A program made the translations under genes and the position numbers. The notes beneath the pieces are model-generated. The model was not told the DNA's origin. It made no database searches and worked only from the letters and a program-made list of their open reading frames with translations. DNA of 25,000 nucleotides from Mesostigma viride (lineage: Eukaryota > Streptophyta > Mesostigmatophyceae > Mesostigmatales > Mesostigmataceae): positions 45,001 to 70,000 of the forward strand of contig RPFO01000090.1 in the NCBI GenBank assembly GCA_009746045.1, read 5' to 3'. Numbering within the stretch: position 1 is the first letter of the stretch; every line of letters begins with the position of its first letter. This document shows positions 7,055 to 15,386 of this stretch, in pieces.

Positions 7055-10000
7055 TCACACAGAGGAGCTCATCAGCTTGTAAAGAAGCTTATATTGCTCA
7101 GCAGACTTGTGAGGTAACTTGGTCAAGGCATCAGCAGGATTCTCAGAACCTGGAAGATGTTGAATATCCACCAGACCTGCCAACTCCTTCAACAGGAGAT
7201 AATCCAGATCTCTGCTCCTGGCCAACTGCTTGTGCACAAACTGGACCATGCCCATGTTATCTGAAAGGATCAAGGTTTCCATCTGAAGAGTATGAGGAGT
7301 CACTGAAGCCATAGCTAGCAACAGCTCCTTGATGTACAAACTGGACTGAATCCCTTCACAAATGGCTCTGCACTCAGAGACATCTGAACTCACAGCAACC
7401 CTTCTTTGAAGACGACTGTACCAGGCCACAAGACTAGGCCTATGTTGCTGAAGCACAAACAAGCCAGCTGACCTGCCTCTGACCTTAGAAACTTGCCTGC
7501 TATCCATGGAGCTATCAACATAGATATCCAAGGAAAATGGCAAAGACAAATCAATCCCAGCTAAAGTAATACCAGGAGACTTGTTAACATGTGCAATAAT
7601 CTGGGAAGGCTCCTCCAGAATTAGCACATCATCAGGGGATCTGCTATGGACCATCATGTCAGGCCCACAAATGCTGCCATACCAGGCCAACTTGCCTTTC
7701 AGCTCAGGTGCAATGGATGACGTCATGACCTCTGGAACAGATTGAAGAATGGTACTCTTGTAGTCATTGCCCGCCTGCAGCTTAATCAGCCACTGACTCC
7801 CCTCCTGAACCAATGTAGCCTGCATTCCACAGAACGTGACAGCCTCTCCAGGCTTCTGCCACAATTCTTTTCCCAAAGGAAATGCATCATTAATGATGGG
7901 CACAAACTGACTCAACCACTTAGTGGGAGCAATCAAGTGCAAGTCATCACCATGCAGGCTAGCATACACAGGTAAATCATGCCACCTACCCAGCAATAAA
8001 CATGGGTCCACAGATGACACCTTCAACCCACAGTGTTTAGTCAAGAAGTCTTCCAAGGTGAGCCTCCAAATGATGGGACTGGACCTGAGACCTTCTAGAC
8101 CCTTCAGAATCAGCAGGTAGCTAGACTGGAGCTCTGCCTGCCAGGCTACAGGAACTGGCACATGAAATGGAGTTTCACAATGCCACACCTGCTGAGCCAC
8201 ACTGGGATCACCCTTCAGAAATGCTCTCTTGAAATCTAGCAGAACTGAAGACATATCAGCACCCTGGTTCAGCATACCGACATACAGGCACAATAAAATA
8301 CGCCATGTATCATGTAGCATCCCAGGTGTATACAACTCCTCGCCCAGAAGATCCCCAGTACCACGGTATTCATTGAGAACTGGACGCACATGGGGAACAG
8401 ACACCCCCTCCACCTCCTTCCGCTTGATGACGAATCTGAGCTTCAACCGTGTACTGTATGGGGGAACTTCATTCACAGGCTGACAGCAGTCAAACTGCAA
8501 CCACTCCTCTAGAGCCTTGGCAAATGCTAGCCTCCAGGCCTCAAACATTAGAGGAGAACTCATTTCCTGGACAAGCTGATCATAGCTAAGAGGAGAATGA
8601 GCAGCCAGTGATCTCTTAGTAATACCAATACTGCTAGGGTGTAGAGCAGCTGGCATAACAAGACTGGAAGCCACAGGAATCTGATTCTCAGGCCACTGCA
8701 CATTCTTGATCGCTTTCACAGAATTAAATACACTGGCAAGGGAGGTTTTAAAATTGACCAAGGGTATGCTACCCCAGCCAAACTTTCTCAGCTTATCAGA
8801 TGCCACAACAATTCTAGGAGAGCTCAGAAAATTTTGACCCAAGATGATAGGGCCATCATAATCTTCAAGCACAAGAAATGTGACATCCTCACCCATGAAG
8901 GGTACCAGCACCTCTCCCAATACCATAATGTGTGTCCTGCCACTAAAGTCAGACACCCAAGCACAACTAGGCGAAAGCACCTGCCGTTGACCTGTATGTT
9001 GAGATCCCATAACAGAAACCTCAGCATTGGTATCTACCTCTAGGACAGCATCCTCGGACTCCTCCAACTGGCTGAGCTTGGACACCCGAGGTCCTTGCTT
9101 GGCTTTTTGCATAGCCAGCACCACATCTTTCAGGCCCACACCTCTATGCTTAGTGAGGCTAGAGGGGACCACATCTGCCTGTCCTAAGGATGGAAAGTTA
9201 ACCGATCCAGGGGTCTGGCCAGGACTTACCCGGGGATTACTTCCAGCTTGAACGTGATGATCAGGGATGACGTCATGACCAACTGGCAAGGTTGTCACAT
9301 CAGGAGCTACTGCCTCTGCTTCAGCACCCCTTAGACGTACATATGACCACGACAGACGGTGCACATTCTGGGGAGGATCCTCCATCTTCACCCAGCACTT
9401 GTGCCCAGCTAGTTCCACCCTGGTCACTACTCCAGGGTGCCAGCTACCACGCTTGCCTGCAAGCTTGGGCTCTTTCCACACAATTACCCTCTGGCCAACA
9501 ACAGGTTTCAGAACACTCCAGCCCTTGTCTTTCTGCCTCAACTTGGCAAACTTGAACATAAGGCTATCTTTCCAGGCTTGCTCAACCTCAGTAGGGAGCT
9601 CCCGAAGATGCAATGATAATGGAGTCACAGGGACCTCTCCAACATACATGGATGCCCTGACATTCAATCTGTCCTCAACTGACCTTAACCAGGCCGTCTT
9701 GATAATAGCTGGAACCAATCTTGGAATCTTCTTCTCCGTCAGCAGAATAGTCTTGAGTTCTCTGATTGTCCTCTCCACCACGCCTTGACTGCCATGGGAC
9801 TCCCTGTGTACAATAAATAACTCAGGGAGGTCTTCATTCCCCATGCAGCACTCAAATTCTAAATCACACTGCAGCTGGATCACTGGTTTCATTCTGGATC
9901 TGATAGCCTGGAGCCCAGCCACCAAACATGGCTTAGACTTGTCTTGCAACAGCTCCAGCACCTTGTACTTGGTATATCTATCAACACCAACCAACAAAAT

Positions 10001-10651
10001 CAGTTTCCTGATTTCTTGGATATCACATTGTACATATCCAGGCTGCAACACAGGTTGTCTGACATGAGACTTCTTAGGCTTGGGAGCAACCAGCCTACAG
10101 GAACAAGCCTCAGCAACCTGTTTTACTGCATTAAACAAAGATGTCCCTCCCAGCCTCCTTGCAAACTGGAGTGCCTGGGCAGCATGACCAAACATGTGAT
10201 GCAATCTCAATGCAATGTTTGACACAAGAGACATTTTATTAAATACAGGTGAGGTGCTGGGAACAGCACGCTCACTTACAACCATGCTCCCCATTGCATC
10301 ATTCAGGCCATCAGCCTCACCCTCCTCCTCTAGAGGAGCTTCCTGCCCTAAGGCAGGACTTCCACGCTCCAACATTGAAGGAGTACGCAAACTACCTCCA
10401 AGAGCCATGTGGGAACGTTGTTGCCTTGTGGTAACTGCTTTCACCATGGTGACGTGGGAAGACCCAGTCACTACCCCATTGTGTTCTTCCTCCATGGATG
10501 CACCCTCAACCTGTGCAGGGGGACTCTCAACCTTAAGTGGGAGACTCTCAACCTGTGCAGGGAGCAAATCAACTTCATCCAGAGTAATGGGGGGGTCACT
10601 CTTAGCCCCCTCCCTGGCGGACCCTAGCAAGCCCAGGGAAGGCTGAGCCCG
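7055..10651 (-). CDS. pol: Copia Pol: integrase, displaced protease-like domain, RT and RNase H
   Basis: The open frame follows a TGA (10652-10654) and has no ATG near its start. Residue numbers here count from a TTG codon at 10630. A Gag-pre-integrase zinc region (H145, H149, C176, C178) is followed by an integrase core with D203, D256 and E286. An SH3-like tail lies around 379-417. A retropepsin-like domain lies at 525-610, with DTN at 533-535 and PIILGQNFL after it. The copia-type RT (from about 694) has D799 in LLDFKRAFLKGD and HGDD at 893-896. RNase H carries D1039, E1086, D1124 and D1167. Copia elements normally place protease before integrase, so this order is unusual. The frame is intact over about 1,190 codons. 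Confidence 0.92.
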   Translation of the reverse strand, partial: RAQPSLGLLGSAREGAKSDPPITLDEVDLLPAQVESLPLKVESPPAQVEGASMEEEHNGVVTGSSHVTMVKAVTTRQQRSHMALGGSLRTPSMLERGSPALGQEAPLEEEGEADGLNDAMGSMVVSERAVPSTSPVFNKMSLVSNIALRLHHMFGHAAQALQFARRLGGTSLFNAVKQVAEACSCRLVAPKPKKSHVRQPVLQPGYVQCDIQEIRKLILLVGVDRYTKYKVLELLQDKSKPCLVAGLQAIRSRMKPVIQLQCDLEFECCMGNEDLPELFIVHRESHGSQGVVERTIRELKTILLTEKKIPRLVPAIIKTAWLRSVEDRLNVRASMYVGEVPVTPLSLHLRELPTEVEQAWKDSLMFKFAKLRQKDKGWSVLKPVVGQRVIVWKEPKLAGKRGSWHPGVVTRVELAGHKCWVKMEDPPQNVHRLSWSYVRLRGAEAEAVAPDVTTLPVGHDVIPDHHVQAGSNPRVSPGQTPGSVNFPSLGQADVVPSSLTKHRGVGLKDVVLAMQKAKQGPRVSKLSQLEESEDAVLEVDTNAEVSVMGSQHTGQRQVLSPSCAWVSDFSGRTHIMVLGEVLVPFMGEDVTFLVLEDYDGPIILGQNFLSSPRIVVASDKLRKFGWGSIPLVNFKTSLASVFNSVKAIKNVQWPENQIPVASSLVMPAALHPSSIGITKRSLAAHSPLSYDQLVQEMSSPLMFEAWRLAFAKALEEWLQFDCCQPVNEVPPYSTRLKLRFVIKRKEVEGVSVPHVRPVLNEYRGTGDLLGEELYTPGMLHDTWRILLCLYVGMLNQGADMSSVLLDFKRAFLKGDPSVAQQVWHCETPFHVPVPVAWQAELQSSYLLILKGLEGLRSSPIIWRLTLEDFLTKHCGLKVSSVDPCLLLGRWHDLPVYASLHGDDLHLIAPTKWLSQFVPIINDAFPLGKELWQKPGEAVTFCGMQATLVQEGSQWLIKLQAGNDYKSTILQSVPEVMTSSIAPELKGKLAWYGSICGPDMMVHSRSPDDVLILEEPSQIIAHVNKSPGITLAGIDLSLPFSLDIYVDSSMDSRQVSKVRGRSAGLFVLQQHRPSLVAWYSRLQRRVAVSSDVSECRAICEGIQSSLYIKELLLAMASVTPHTLQMETLILSDNMGMVQFVHKQLARSRDLDYLLLKELAGLVDIQHLPGSENPADALTKLPHKSAEQYKLLYKLMSSSV

Positions 10652-11700
10652 TCAGGTTGGGTTGTTATACCCACCTTGGCCCCTTTGCTTACGCCAGCTA
10701 GGGCAGTCCTTACGGATGTGGCCCTGCTGGTGACAGAAATAACATGTGATACGAGGTGTCCCCACCCCAGGTGGTCCCCGCTGGGACCCCACCCTGTTGA
10801 AATCAAATCTGGGACGCTGAGCCGCTGGCTGCTCCTGGGAAGGACCTCCACGACGCTTGAAGCCACTGAAGCCCTTGGCCTGGAAGCCCCCCCGCTTGGA
10901 AGGCCCTGACCTTGGTGGACCATAACCGTTGGAGGGCTGCCCCCCCATTGGTTGCCCTTGACCTTGGGAACACTGCCCCCTGCTGCAGCTGCCATATCCA
11001 CCTTATCCTTCTCCTTCTGCTTCTCCCTGGCCTTGTCTGCCTCCTTCTTGCCTCCCACATACTTGCCCCTGAAATAATCCTTGATCTTGGCCACCATAGC
11101 AGCCCAGGTGGTGCATGTACGCATGTGCACCTGCAGGTTATCCAAGGTGACCTCATCCAATCCCAGGCTACCTAGGAAATCATCCATGGCAATCTCATCT
11201 GACACTACATACCCCTTGCCAGCACAATTGTGCCTGAGCTCCTGAAAATCCTCAAATGCCTGCAGAATCAGACCCTCAGCCTTGAAATCAATGTACTCCT
11301 TCTTCCAAAAGGAGCCATCACTAGCCCTCTTATCATCTAGGAACACCTCAAACTCAGCTATAAAAACCTCCCAGGAATCTCCATCCTCAAACTTGTCATT
11401 TACATACTTCTGCACCCTCTTGGGACACTTAAGAAGGTACTGTGACATACACAGCACCTGCAGAGGATTGTTACCATTATATAAGCCCTTATATCCCTTA
11501 AGGTGCCTAATGGTAATATCCTTATCCTTAACAGTCCAGTGCTCCTTGAGACTGGGAAGCTGGTTAAGAATAGCAAAGCCCTCCTGGGCCTTGGCTCTGC
11601 GGGGCTGCTCTGCTGCTGCTGGGCGATTAAAATTCTGATTAAAATTCTGACCCCGCAGCATTTGTTCGCCGCGTATCTCGCCGTCTTCCAAACCCTGCAT
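10624..11700 (-). CDS. gag: Copia Gag, capsid part
   Basis: This is the structural protein of the copia particle, from the ATG at 11700 (A at -3) to 10624, about 358 codons. The frame is open eight codons further upstream but without an ATG. Capsid-like helical sequence (SWEVFIAEFEVFLDD, DEIAMDDFLGSLGLDEVTL) is followed by a Lys/Glu-rich linker (KKEADKAREKQKEKDK). Beyond the G7 run at 10946-10940 the frame loses sense, because the zinc knuckle is read in the -1 frame. The biological Gag therefore probably leaves this frame there. The assignment rests on position, the linker and the neighbouring knuckle, since copia capsids are poorly conserved. Confidence 0.85.
   Translation of the reverse strand: MQGLEDGEIRGEQMLRGQNFNQNFNRPAAAEQPRRAKAQEGFAILNQLPSLKEHWTVKDKDITIRHLKGYKGLYNGNNPLQVLCMSQYLLKCPKRVQKYVNDKFEDGDSWEVFIAEFEVFLDDKRASDGSFWKKEYIDFKAEGLILQAFEDFQELRHNCAGKGYVVSDEIAMDDFLGSLGLDEVTLDNLQVHMRTCTTWAAMVAKIKDYFRGKYVGGKKEADKAREKQKEKDKVDMAAAAGGSVPKVKGNQWGGSPPTVMVHQGQGLPSGGASRPRASVASSVVEVLPRSSQRLSVPDLISTGWGPSGDHLGWGHLVSHVISVTSRATSVRTALAGVSKGAKVGITTQPDGLSLPWAC
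10652..10948 (-). CDS. Copia Gag C-terminal part with zinc knuckle, in the -1 frame
   Basis: This 98-codon frame overlaps the end of the main Gag frame. It carries CYFCHQQGHIRKDC, a CX2CX4HX4C nucleocapsid knuckle, in a Gly/Arg-rich setting. The main Gag frame has no knuckle; its tail is a frame-shifted reading of the same DNA. The two frames meet at a G7 run (10940-10946, minus strand), where G-GGG-GGC fits the X-XXY-YYZ pattern of -1 frameshift sites. This frame ends at TGA followed by CGG, and the Pol frame continues in the same phase beyond it. Either expression uses a shift and readthrough, or this copy has lost one G and gained a stop. Confidence 0.85.
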   Translation of the reverse strand: MGGQPSNGYGPPRSGPSKRGGFQAKGFSGFKRRGGPSQEQPAAQRPRFDFNRVGSQRGPPGVGTPRITCYFCHQQGHIRKDCPSWRKQRGQGGYNNPT

Positions 11701-11851
11701 GGTCGCTGCGAATGCCGATGACAACTGTCGATGCCGATGCCGATGCTGAAGAAAGAATACTGCTGGGGAATTAATAAATTAATCCCTTAAGCTCTGGAAC
11801 CACGAAAAAAAATTTTCCTGAATTAATTCTCTGTTAATTATAACAGAAAAT

Positions 11852-12415
11852 TTAATCCAGCCGCATATCGTCGCGCGGAAACTGCAATACGTTATCCAAA
11901 ATCTGCTGCACAATACTCGGATATAAATCAGGAAGCCCCTCGCTGTTTTCACCTGGCTCCTCAGCGTTTGATTGCCGCTGAATCGAAGCAGCGACGTTTA
12001 TGATACCGTTGACTGACGACGCCCACCCGTTGTTGCTAACCGGAACTGCGACAGTCGGAAGAGTCGCCGAAATTCCAGACCACGCTGTCGCCAACGCCAG
12101 AACACCCAAGCCGTAGGTGCGAAGCGCCGAAATTACTTGAGCTTGCTCGTCTGATCCCGACGCTGCAAGCCTTCGGAAAATATGGGAATTTTCCGACAGG
12201 ATTTCCAAATCTTGAGTAAGGTCGTCGACGAACTGATGCAGATCGTTAGAAACTGGCGGCCGGCTGACGAGCGCTTGAGACAGCGAAGGTTGAACAGCAC
12301 GCGAATGCAGCGCAGCAGTTGACGCCGTACGTTGAACGTTGAAATTAAAGCCTGAAGACGATGGAGCCGACGCACGCTCGGGAGATGGCTCACGATATTC
12401 ACGCGTGTTTCCCAT
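11852..12415 (-). CDS. Accessory ORF between the copia 5' LTR and Gag, unknown function
   Basis: This is a 187-codon frame from the ATG at 12415; the frame is open 11 codons further upstream without an ATG. The protein begins MGNTREYREPSPERASAPSS and is Ser/Pro/Ala-rich at first. It then has a helical section (DLHQFVDDLTQDLEILSEN) and a small hydrophobic section (GLGVLALATAWSG), ending with a likely helix. I recognise no domain. The extra ORF before Gag parallels the extra ORF before Gag in the surrounding chromovirus, but the two proteins are not alike. A pyrimidine-rich TTCTTTCTTCAG lies between this ORF and Gag and could be a splice acceptor, though I see no strong donor. Confidence 0.6.
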   Translation of the reverse strand: MGNTREYREPSPERASAPSSSGFNFNVQRTASTAALHSRAVQPSLSQALVSRPPVSNDLHQFVDDLTQDLEILSENSHIFRRLAASGSDEQAQVISALRTYGLGVLALATAWSGISATLPTVAVPVSNNGWASSVNGIINVAASIQRQSNAEEPGENSEGLPDLYPSIVQQILDNVLQFPRDDMRLD

Positions 12416-12496
12416 ATAATGGAAAAACACCGTAAAAATTGCCGACACCAGAAATCAATGCCGTAATCAGTAGATTACGAACTCGCTTGTAATTCG

Positions 12497-13124
12497 AGTT
12501 AACGAAACTGTGGCTGAACTGTGGTTCAGCCTGCACTGATTAATATCTACAGAGGAAGTAGTTATATTAATCAATAGGTTTACGTTGCTGGTTATGGCTA
12601 CCAGCACAGAACGCACGAGGCACGTGAGAACCGTCGCCGAAGGTGCGAGGACACAGGTGCAGGGAAAGTGGTGCTACCAAGTGGCAGCGTCCTGCTCGTT
12701 ATATACTAATTGTGACGCAGTCACATCCAGATGACTGATAGGACAGATCATCTCACAATATTGCTGTCCTTCACTCTGGACCAGCAGATCTCGACTCGTT
12801 ATCCATAAATAGTCACATCAGTGTCCTGTCGCACAAGTCCTGTCACTATTTGTTACGTCTAATCAATAGCATTGAATAGACCGCAGTGTCGGAGACTAAA
12901 TGTCCTATCGTACACTGTGACAAGACGCCGTATGCCACGCGTCACTTGAAGAACCACCGTAGAATCACCGAATCCAAGTAGAATGTAGTAAAACAGTATC
13001 TTGCTCATATCTCGAGCAATACTCATCAGAATGAACCCGTTTCTGGATTGTAGTAACCGGAAGTAGAATCTCTACAAGCCAAGTAGCTTAGTAGAATAAT
13101 ATTGCTTGCCAGGCAATATTAACT
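12497..13124 (-). repeat. 5' LTR of the copia element
   Basis: This is the right copy of the 628-bp repeat and lies upstream of the minus-strand genes, so it should carry the promoter. I could not match the sequence just inside it (12496 downwards) to a tRNA 3' end. A primer from an internal tRNA region, as in Drosophila copia, is possible. Confidence 0.93.
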
Positions 13125-13127
13125 CCT

Positions 13128-14657
13128 ACACCTGTTGATCCTCCTGTAAGACCTATACCTGAAGTATTAATGTCCAATGATGAGTTGCGTTCTGAACTAA
13201 AGGAATATGGATATTTATTATGTATGTTCCTTCAGTTAGAAGTACAGGAGATACCTATCCCTAATAATAGTGTGGATATAGATATAAACACAGTGGATAC
13301 AATAGGAGTGGGATTTACTGAAAATGAAATAGTAAGATACATGGCTGTGATAGATTCCTCAAAGGTTTTTGAAGAAAAGACTCCTTCTTATCCTCCTCCT
13401 CGTTCTGTTTTACACCGTGTAGTTATCAAGGACGGTGCAGTTCCTACGCACTCTCCGATGTATAGAATGGGCCCTACCGAGTTAAAGGAACTAAAACAGA
13501 TTTTAGTGTCATTATTAGAAGCAGGATTGATAGAGCCTAGTAACTCCCCCTACTCAGCTGGTGTCCTGTTAGTTCCTAAGCCAAATGGCAAGTTTCGCCT
13601 AGTTACTGATTATAGGAAGTTGAATGATATTACTGTGAAGTCTAAATACCCTCTACCTCGTATTGATGATATATTTAATAAGGTTAAAGGTTCCACTTGT
13701 TTCACAGTACTGGATTGTGCGGATGGTTTTTGGCAGTTGCGGATAGCTCCTGAGGATTGCCATAAAACCGCCTTTGCTACCCCTTTTGGTCATTACCAGT
13801 TTAGAGTAGCGGCTATGGGACTCTGTAACTCGCCTGCCTCTTTTCAAATGTTAATGAATGAAGTGCTTAGACCTGTTATGGGAAATTCTCATCTTCCTCA
13901 GGTGTCCTCTGATCTAAAGGATCCTTCCTTCTCCTCTGTTTCTTTATCTGAGCATGACCGTTCTTGTGCTCAAGCTTACTTAGATGATATTCTTATTTAC
14001 TCTCCTGATTTTGAAACGCACCTACGTGATTTAAAGAAAGTATTAGAAATAATGGCTGAAAATTCCTTGTGGGCGCGCCGTGCTAAAGTGCGTTCGGGTA
14101 GGAGTGTCCCATTTTTAGGGCACGTTCTGTCAGATGCCGGGGTCGCTACCGACCCGGATAAAACTAAGTCAATTCAGGAATGGCCTACCCCTACCGACGT
14201 TAAAGGTGTACGTAGTTTCCTAGGAATTGCTTCTTACTATAGGCGTTTTATCCCGCGTTTCGCAACTATAGCAGCCCCTATTAATCATTTATTAAAGAAG
14301 GATATCCCCTTTGTTTGGAGTAGTGAATGTCAGTCGGCTTTTCAGTGCCTAAAATCCCTACTCCTTTCCCCTCCTGTACTCATCCTACCGGATACTACTA
14401 AACCCTTTGTTGTGGCTACAGATGCTAGTAAAGTAGCTATAGGTGGTGTCCTTCTCCAGGATCAGGGTCAGGGCTTACAGCCAATTGAGTATATCTCTAG
14501 GACAATGCTCCCTGCGGAGCGTAACTATCCTGTACACCAGCAGGAACTCTTAGCTGTGGTGTATTGTTGCCACGCTTGGCAGCACTTCCTTAAAGGTGCC
14601 CAATTTGATGTCTGCCTGAATGAACCCTGTGAGCTAGATCCTTATAGGTTACAGTAG
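13128..14657 (+). CDS. pol: Chromovirus Pol: reverse transcriptase and first part of RNase H
   Basis: The frame is open from the copia target duplication and is in phase with the protease at 5648, so it is the second half of one Pol frame. From the Met at 13170, RT spans about residues 80-290, with D182 in VLDCADGFWQL and the YLDD catalytic box at 270-273. The connection contains SFLGIASYYRRFIP. RNase H begins at FVVATDASKVAIGG (D418) and has E459 in QQELLAV. About 30 residues rich in Ser and Asp separate NEVLRPVMG from AYLDDILIYS, where related elements have only a few. The frame ends at a TAG created by a 26-nt insertion at 14629-14654, before the third catalytic Asp. Confidence 0.93.
   Translation, partial: TPVDPPVRPIPEVLMSNDELRSELKEYGYLLCMFLQLEVQEIPIPNNSVDIDINTVDTIGVGFTENEIVRYMAVIDSSKVFEEKTPSYPPPRSVLHRVVIKDGAVPTHSPMYRMGPTELKELKQILVSLLEAGLIEPSNSPYSAGVLLVPKPNGKFRLVTDYRKLNDITVKSKYPLPRIDDIFNKVKGSTCFTVLDCADGFWQLRIAPEDCHKTAFATPFGHYQFRVAAMGLCNSPASFQMLMNEVLRPVMGNSHLPQVSSDLKDPSFSSVSLSEHDRSCAQAYLDDILIYSPDFETHLRDLKKVLEIMAENSLWARRAKVRSGRSVPFLGHVLSDAGVATDPDKTKSIQEWPTPTDVKGVRSFLGIASYYRRFIPRFATIAAPINHLLKKDIPFVWSSECQSAFQCLKSLLLSPPVLILPDTTKPFVVATDASKVAIGGVLLQDQGQGLQPIEYISRTMLPAERNYPVHQQELLAVVYCCHAWQHFLKGAQFDVCLNEPCELDPYRLQ
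14629..14654 (+). other. 26-nt GT...AG insertion inside RNase H
   Basis: Skipping these 26 bases (GTGAGC ... TTACAG) joins the two flanking frames exactly and brings the conserved TDHRPL motif of RNase H into phase. The ends match splice consensus, but 26 nt is far below normal intron size in most eukaryotes. It could also be a small insertion that happens to end this way. I found no second copy in the window. Confidence 0.7.
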
Positions 14658-15178
14658 TTATCCAAACGGATCATCGTCCCCTTACCCATCTTCTCTCCCA
14701 ACCCAACCTTACCCCTCGGCAAGCGCGCTGGATGGAATTTTTAGCACAGTTTTCCCCTTTTAAACTTCAGTATGTCAAGGGTGTAGATAACATAGTACCA
14801 GATGCACTCTCTCGTCGTGCAGACTATTCCTTCTTCGAGGACCTGGATGTTCTCAATACTACTCTAGTTCCTACTACTATGGGTGTAACCCCTTATGGTG
14901 AACTACCTGATGATGAATCCTATGCCTACCTCTTTCATACATCTGTTCGCATGCCTGATCTCCTTTCTCACGTAGGACTCTCTCTCCCGTGTGAGGCCCT
15001 TCCCGTGGCCTCGGTGGGGGGGGAGGGGAAAAATAAAATTTCTATACCGCTTAGCCATATAGCGACTAGGTCAGGAAAGTCTTATGAAAACGTAGTCCCT
15101 CTAGGACCTCCCCTTCTCTTTGGCAAGGCGGTAGGAGATCTCTGTTCTGGATACTTCTGTAGCGATGCCTACCTCTGA
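14655..15178 (+). CDS. Chromovirus Pol: end of RNase H and linker to integrase
   Basis: This segment continues RNase H after the 26-nt insertion, with TDHRPLTHLL (third catalytic Asp) and then TPRQARWMEF, PFKLQYVKGVDN and VPDALSR, the standard end of gypsy RNase H. An acidic linker follows, holding a G8-A-G4 tract (15016-15028). Homology to the next segment requires leaving this frame near 15133, where one extra base seems to be present. The last 15 or so codons before the stop at 15178 are therefore not native. Confidence 0.85.
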
Positions 15179-15386
15179 TCTTGAACGCCTTATTAGTAGA
15201 TTTACGGCCACTGAGCCGGAAGCATTAGCTGCCATTGCTGCACATCCCCAACAATTAGGCAAGCACCCTTGTAAATTTGTAGGTGGGTTTTTATATGTGC
15301 AGATAGCAGATTCTCCCCCTCAATGGCGCCTGTATGTCCCTCCTATCTGTCGCTCCTCCTTGCTCTTTGAGTTGCATGACTTATAG
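15135..15386 (+). CDS. Chromovirus Pol: segment before the integrase zinc finger
   Basis: This short stretch is in the frame following the break near 15133. It encodes the region upstream of integrase (SDLERLISRF, PPQWRLYVPP) and reaches the first His of the H2C2 zinc finger (ELHDL). It ends at a TAG at 15384-15386, where the frame must step back by one to continue into AAHQGGKRVRDLV. A single lost base explains it. Neither break falls on a long homopolymer. Confidence 0.8.
   Translation, partial: EISVLDTSVAMPTSDLERLISRFTATEPEALAAIAAHPQQLGKHPCKFVGGFLYVQIADSPPQWRLYVPPICRSSLLFELHDL

Larger units (their letters stand above)
5649..13124 (-). mobile_element. Ty1/copia retrotransposon nested in the chromovirus
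   Basis: The element is 7,476 bp with 628-bp direct repeats at both ends and gag and pol on the minus strand. CCTAC stands on both sides (5644-5648 and 13125-13129), a 5-bp target duplication. The LTRs begin AGTTAA and end TTAACT rather than the usual TG...CA, so the exact edge could move by a few bases. Only four mismatches separate the LTRs and they align without a gap, which implies a recent insertion. Reading on the minus strand: 5' LTR, accessory ORF, Gag, Pol (integrase, protease-like, RT, RNase H), polypurine tract, 3' LTR. Confidence 0.93.

Noticed and set aside
7742-10646. Numerous plus-strand frames across 7742-10646
   Set aside because: Shadows of the copia pol gene on the opposite strand.
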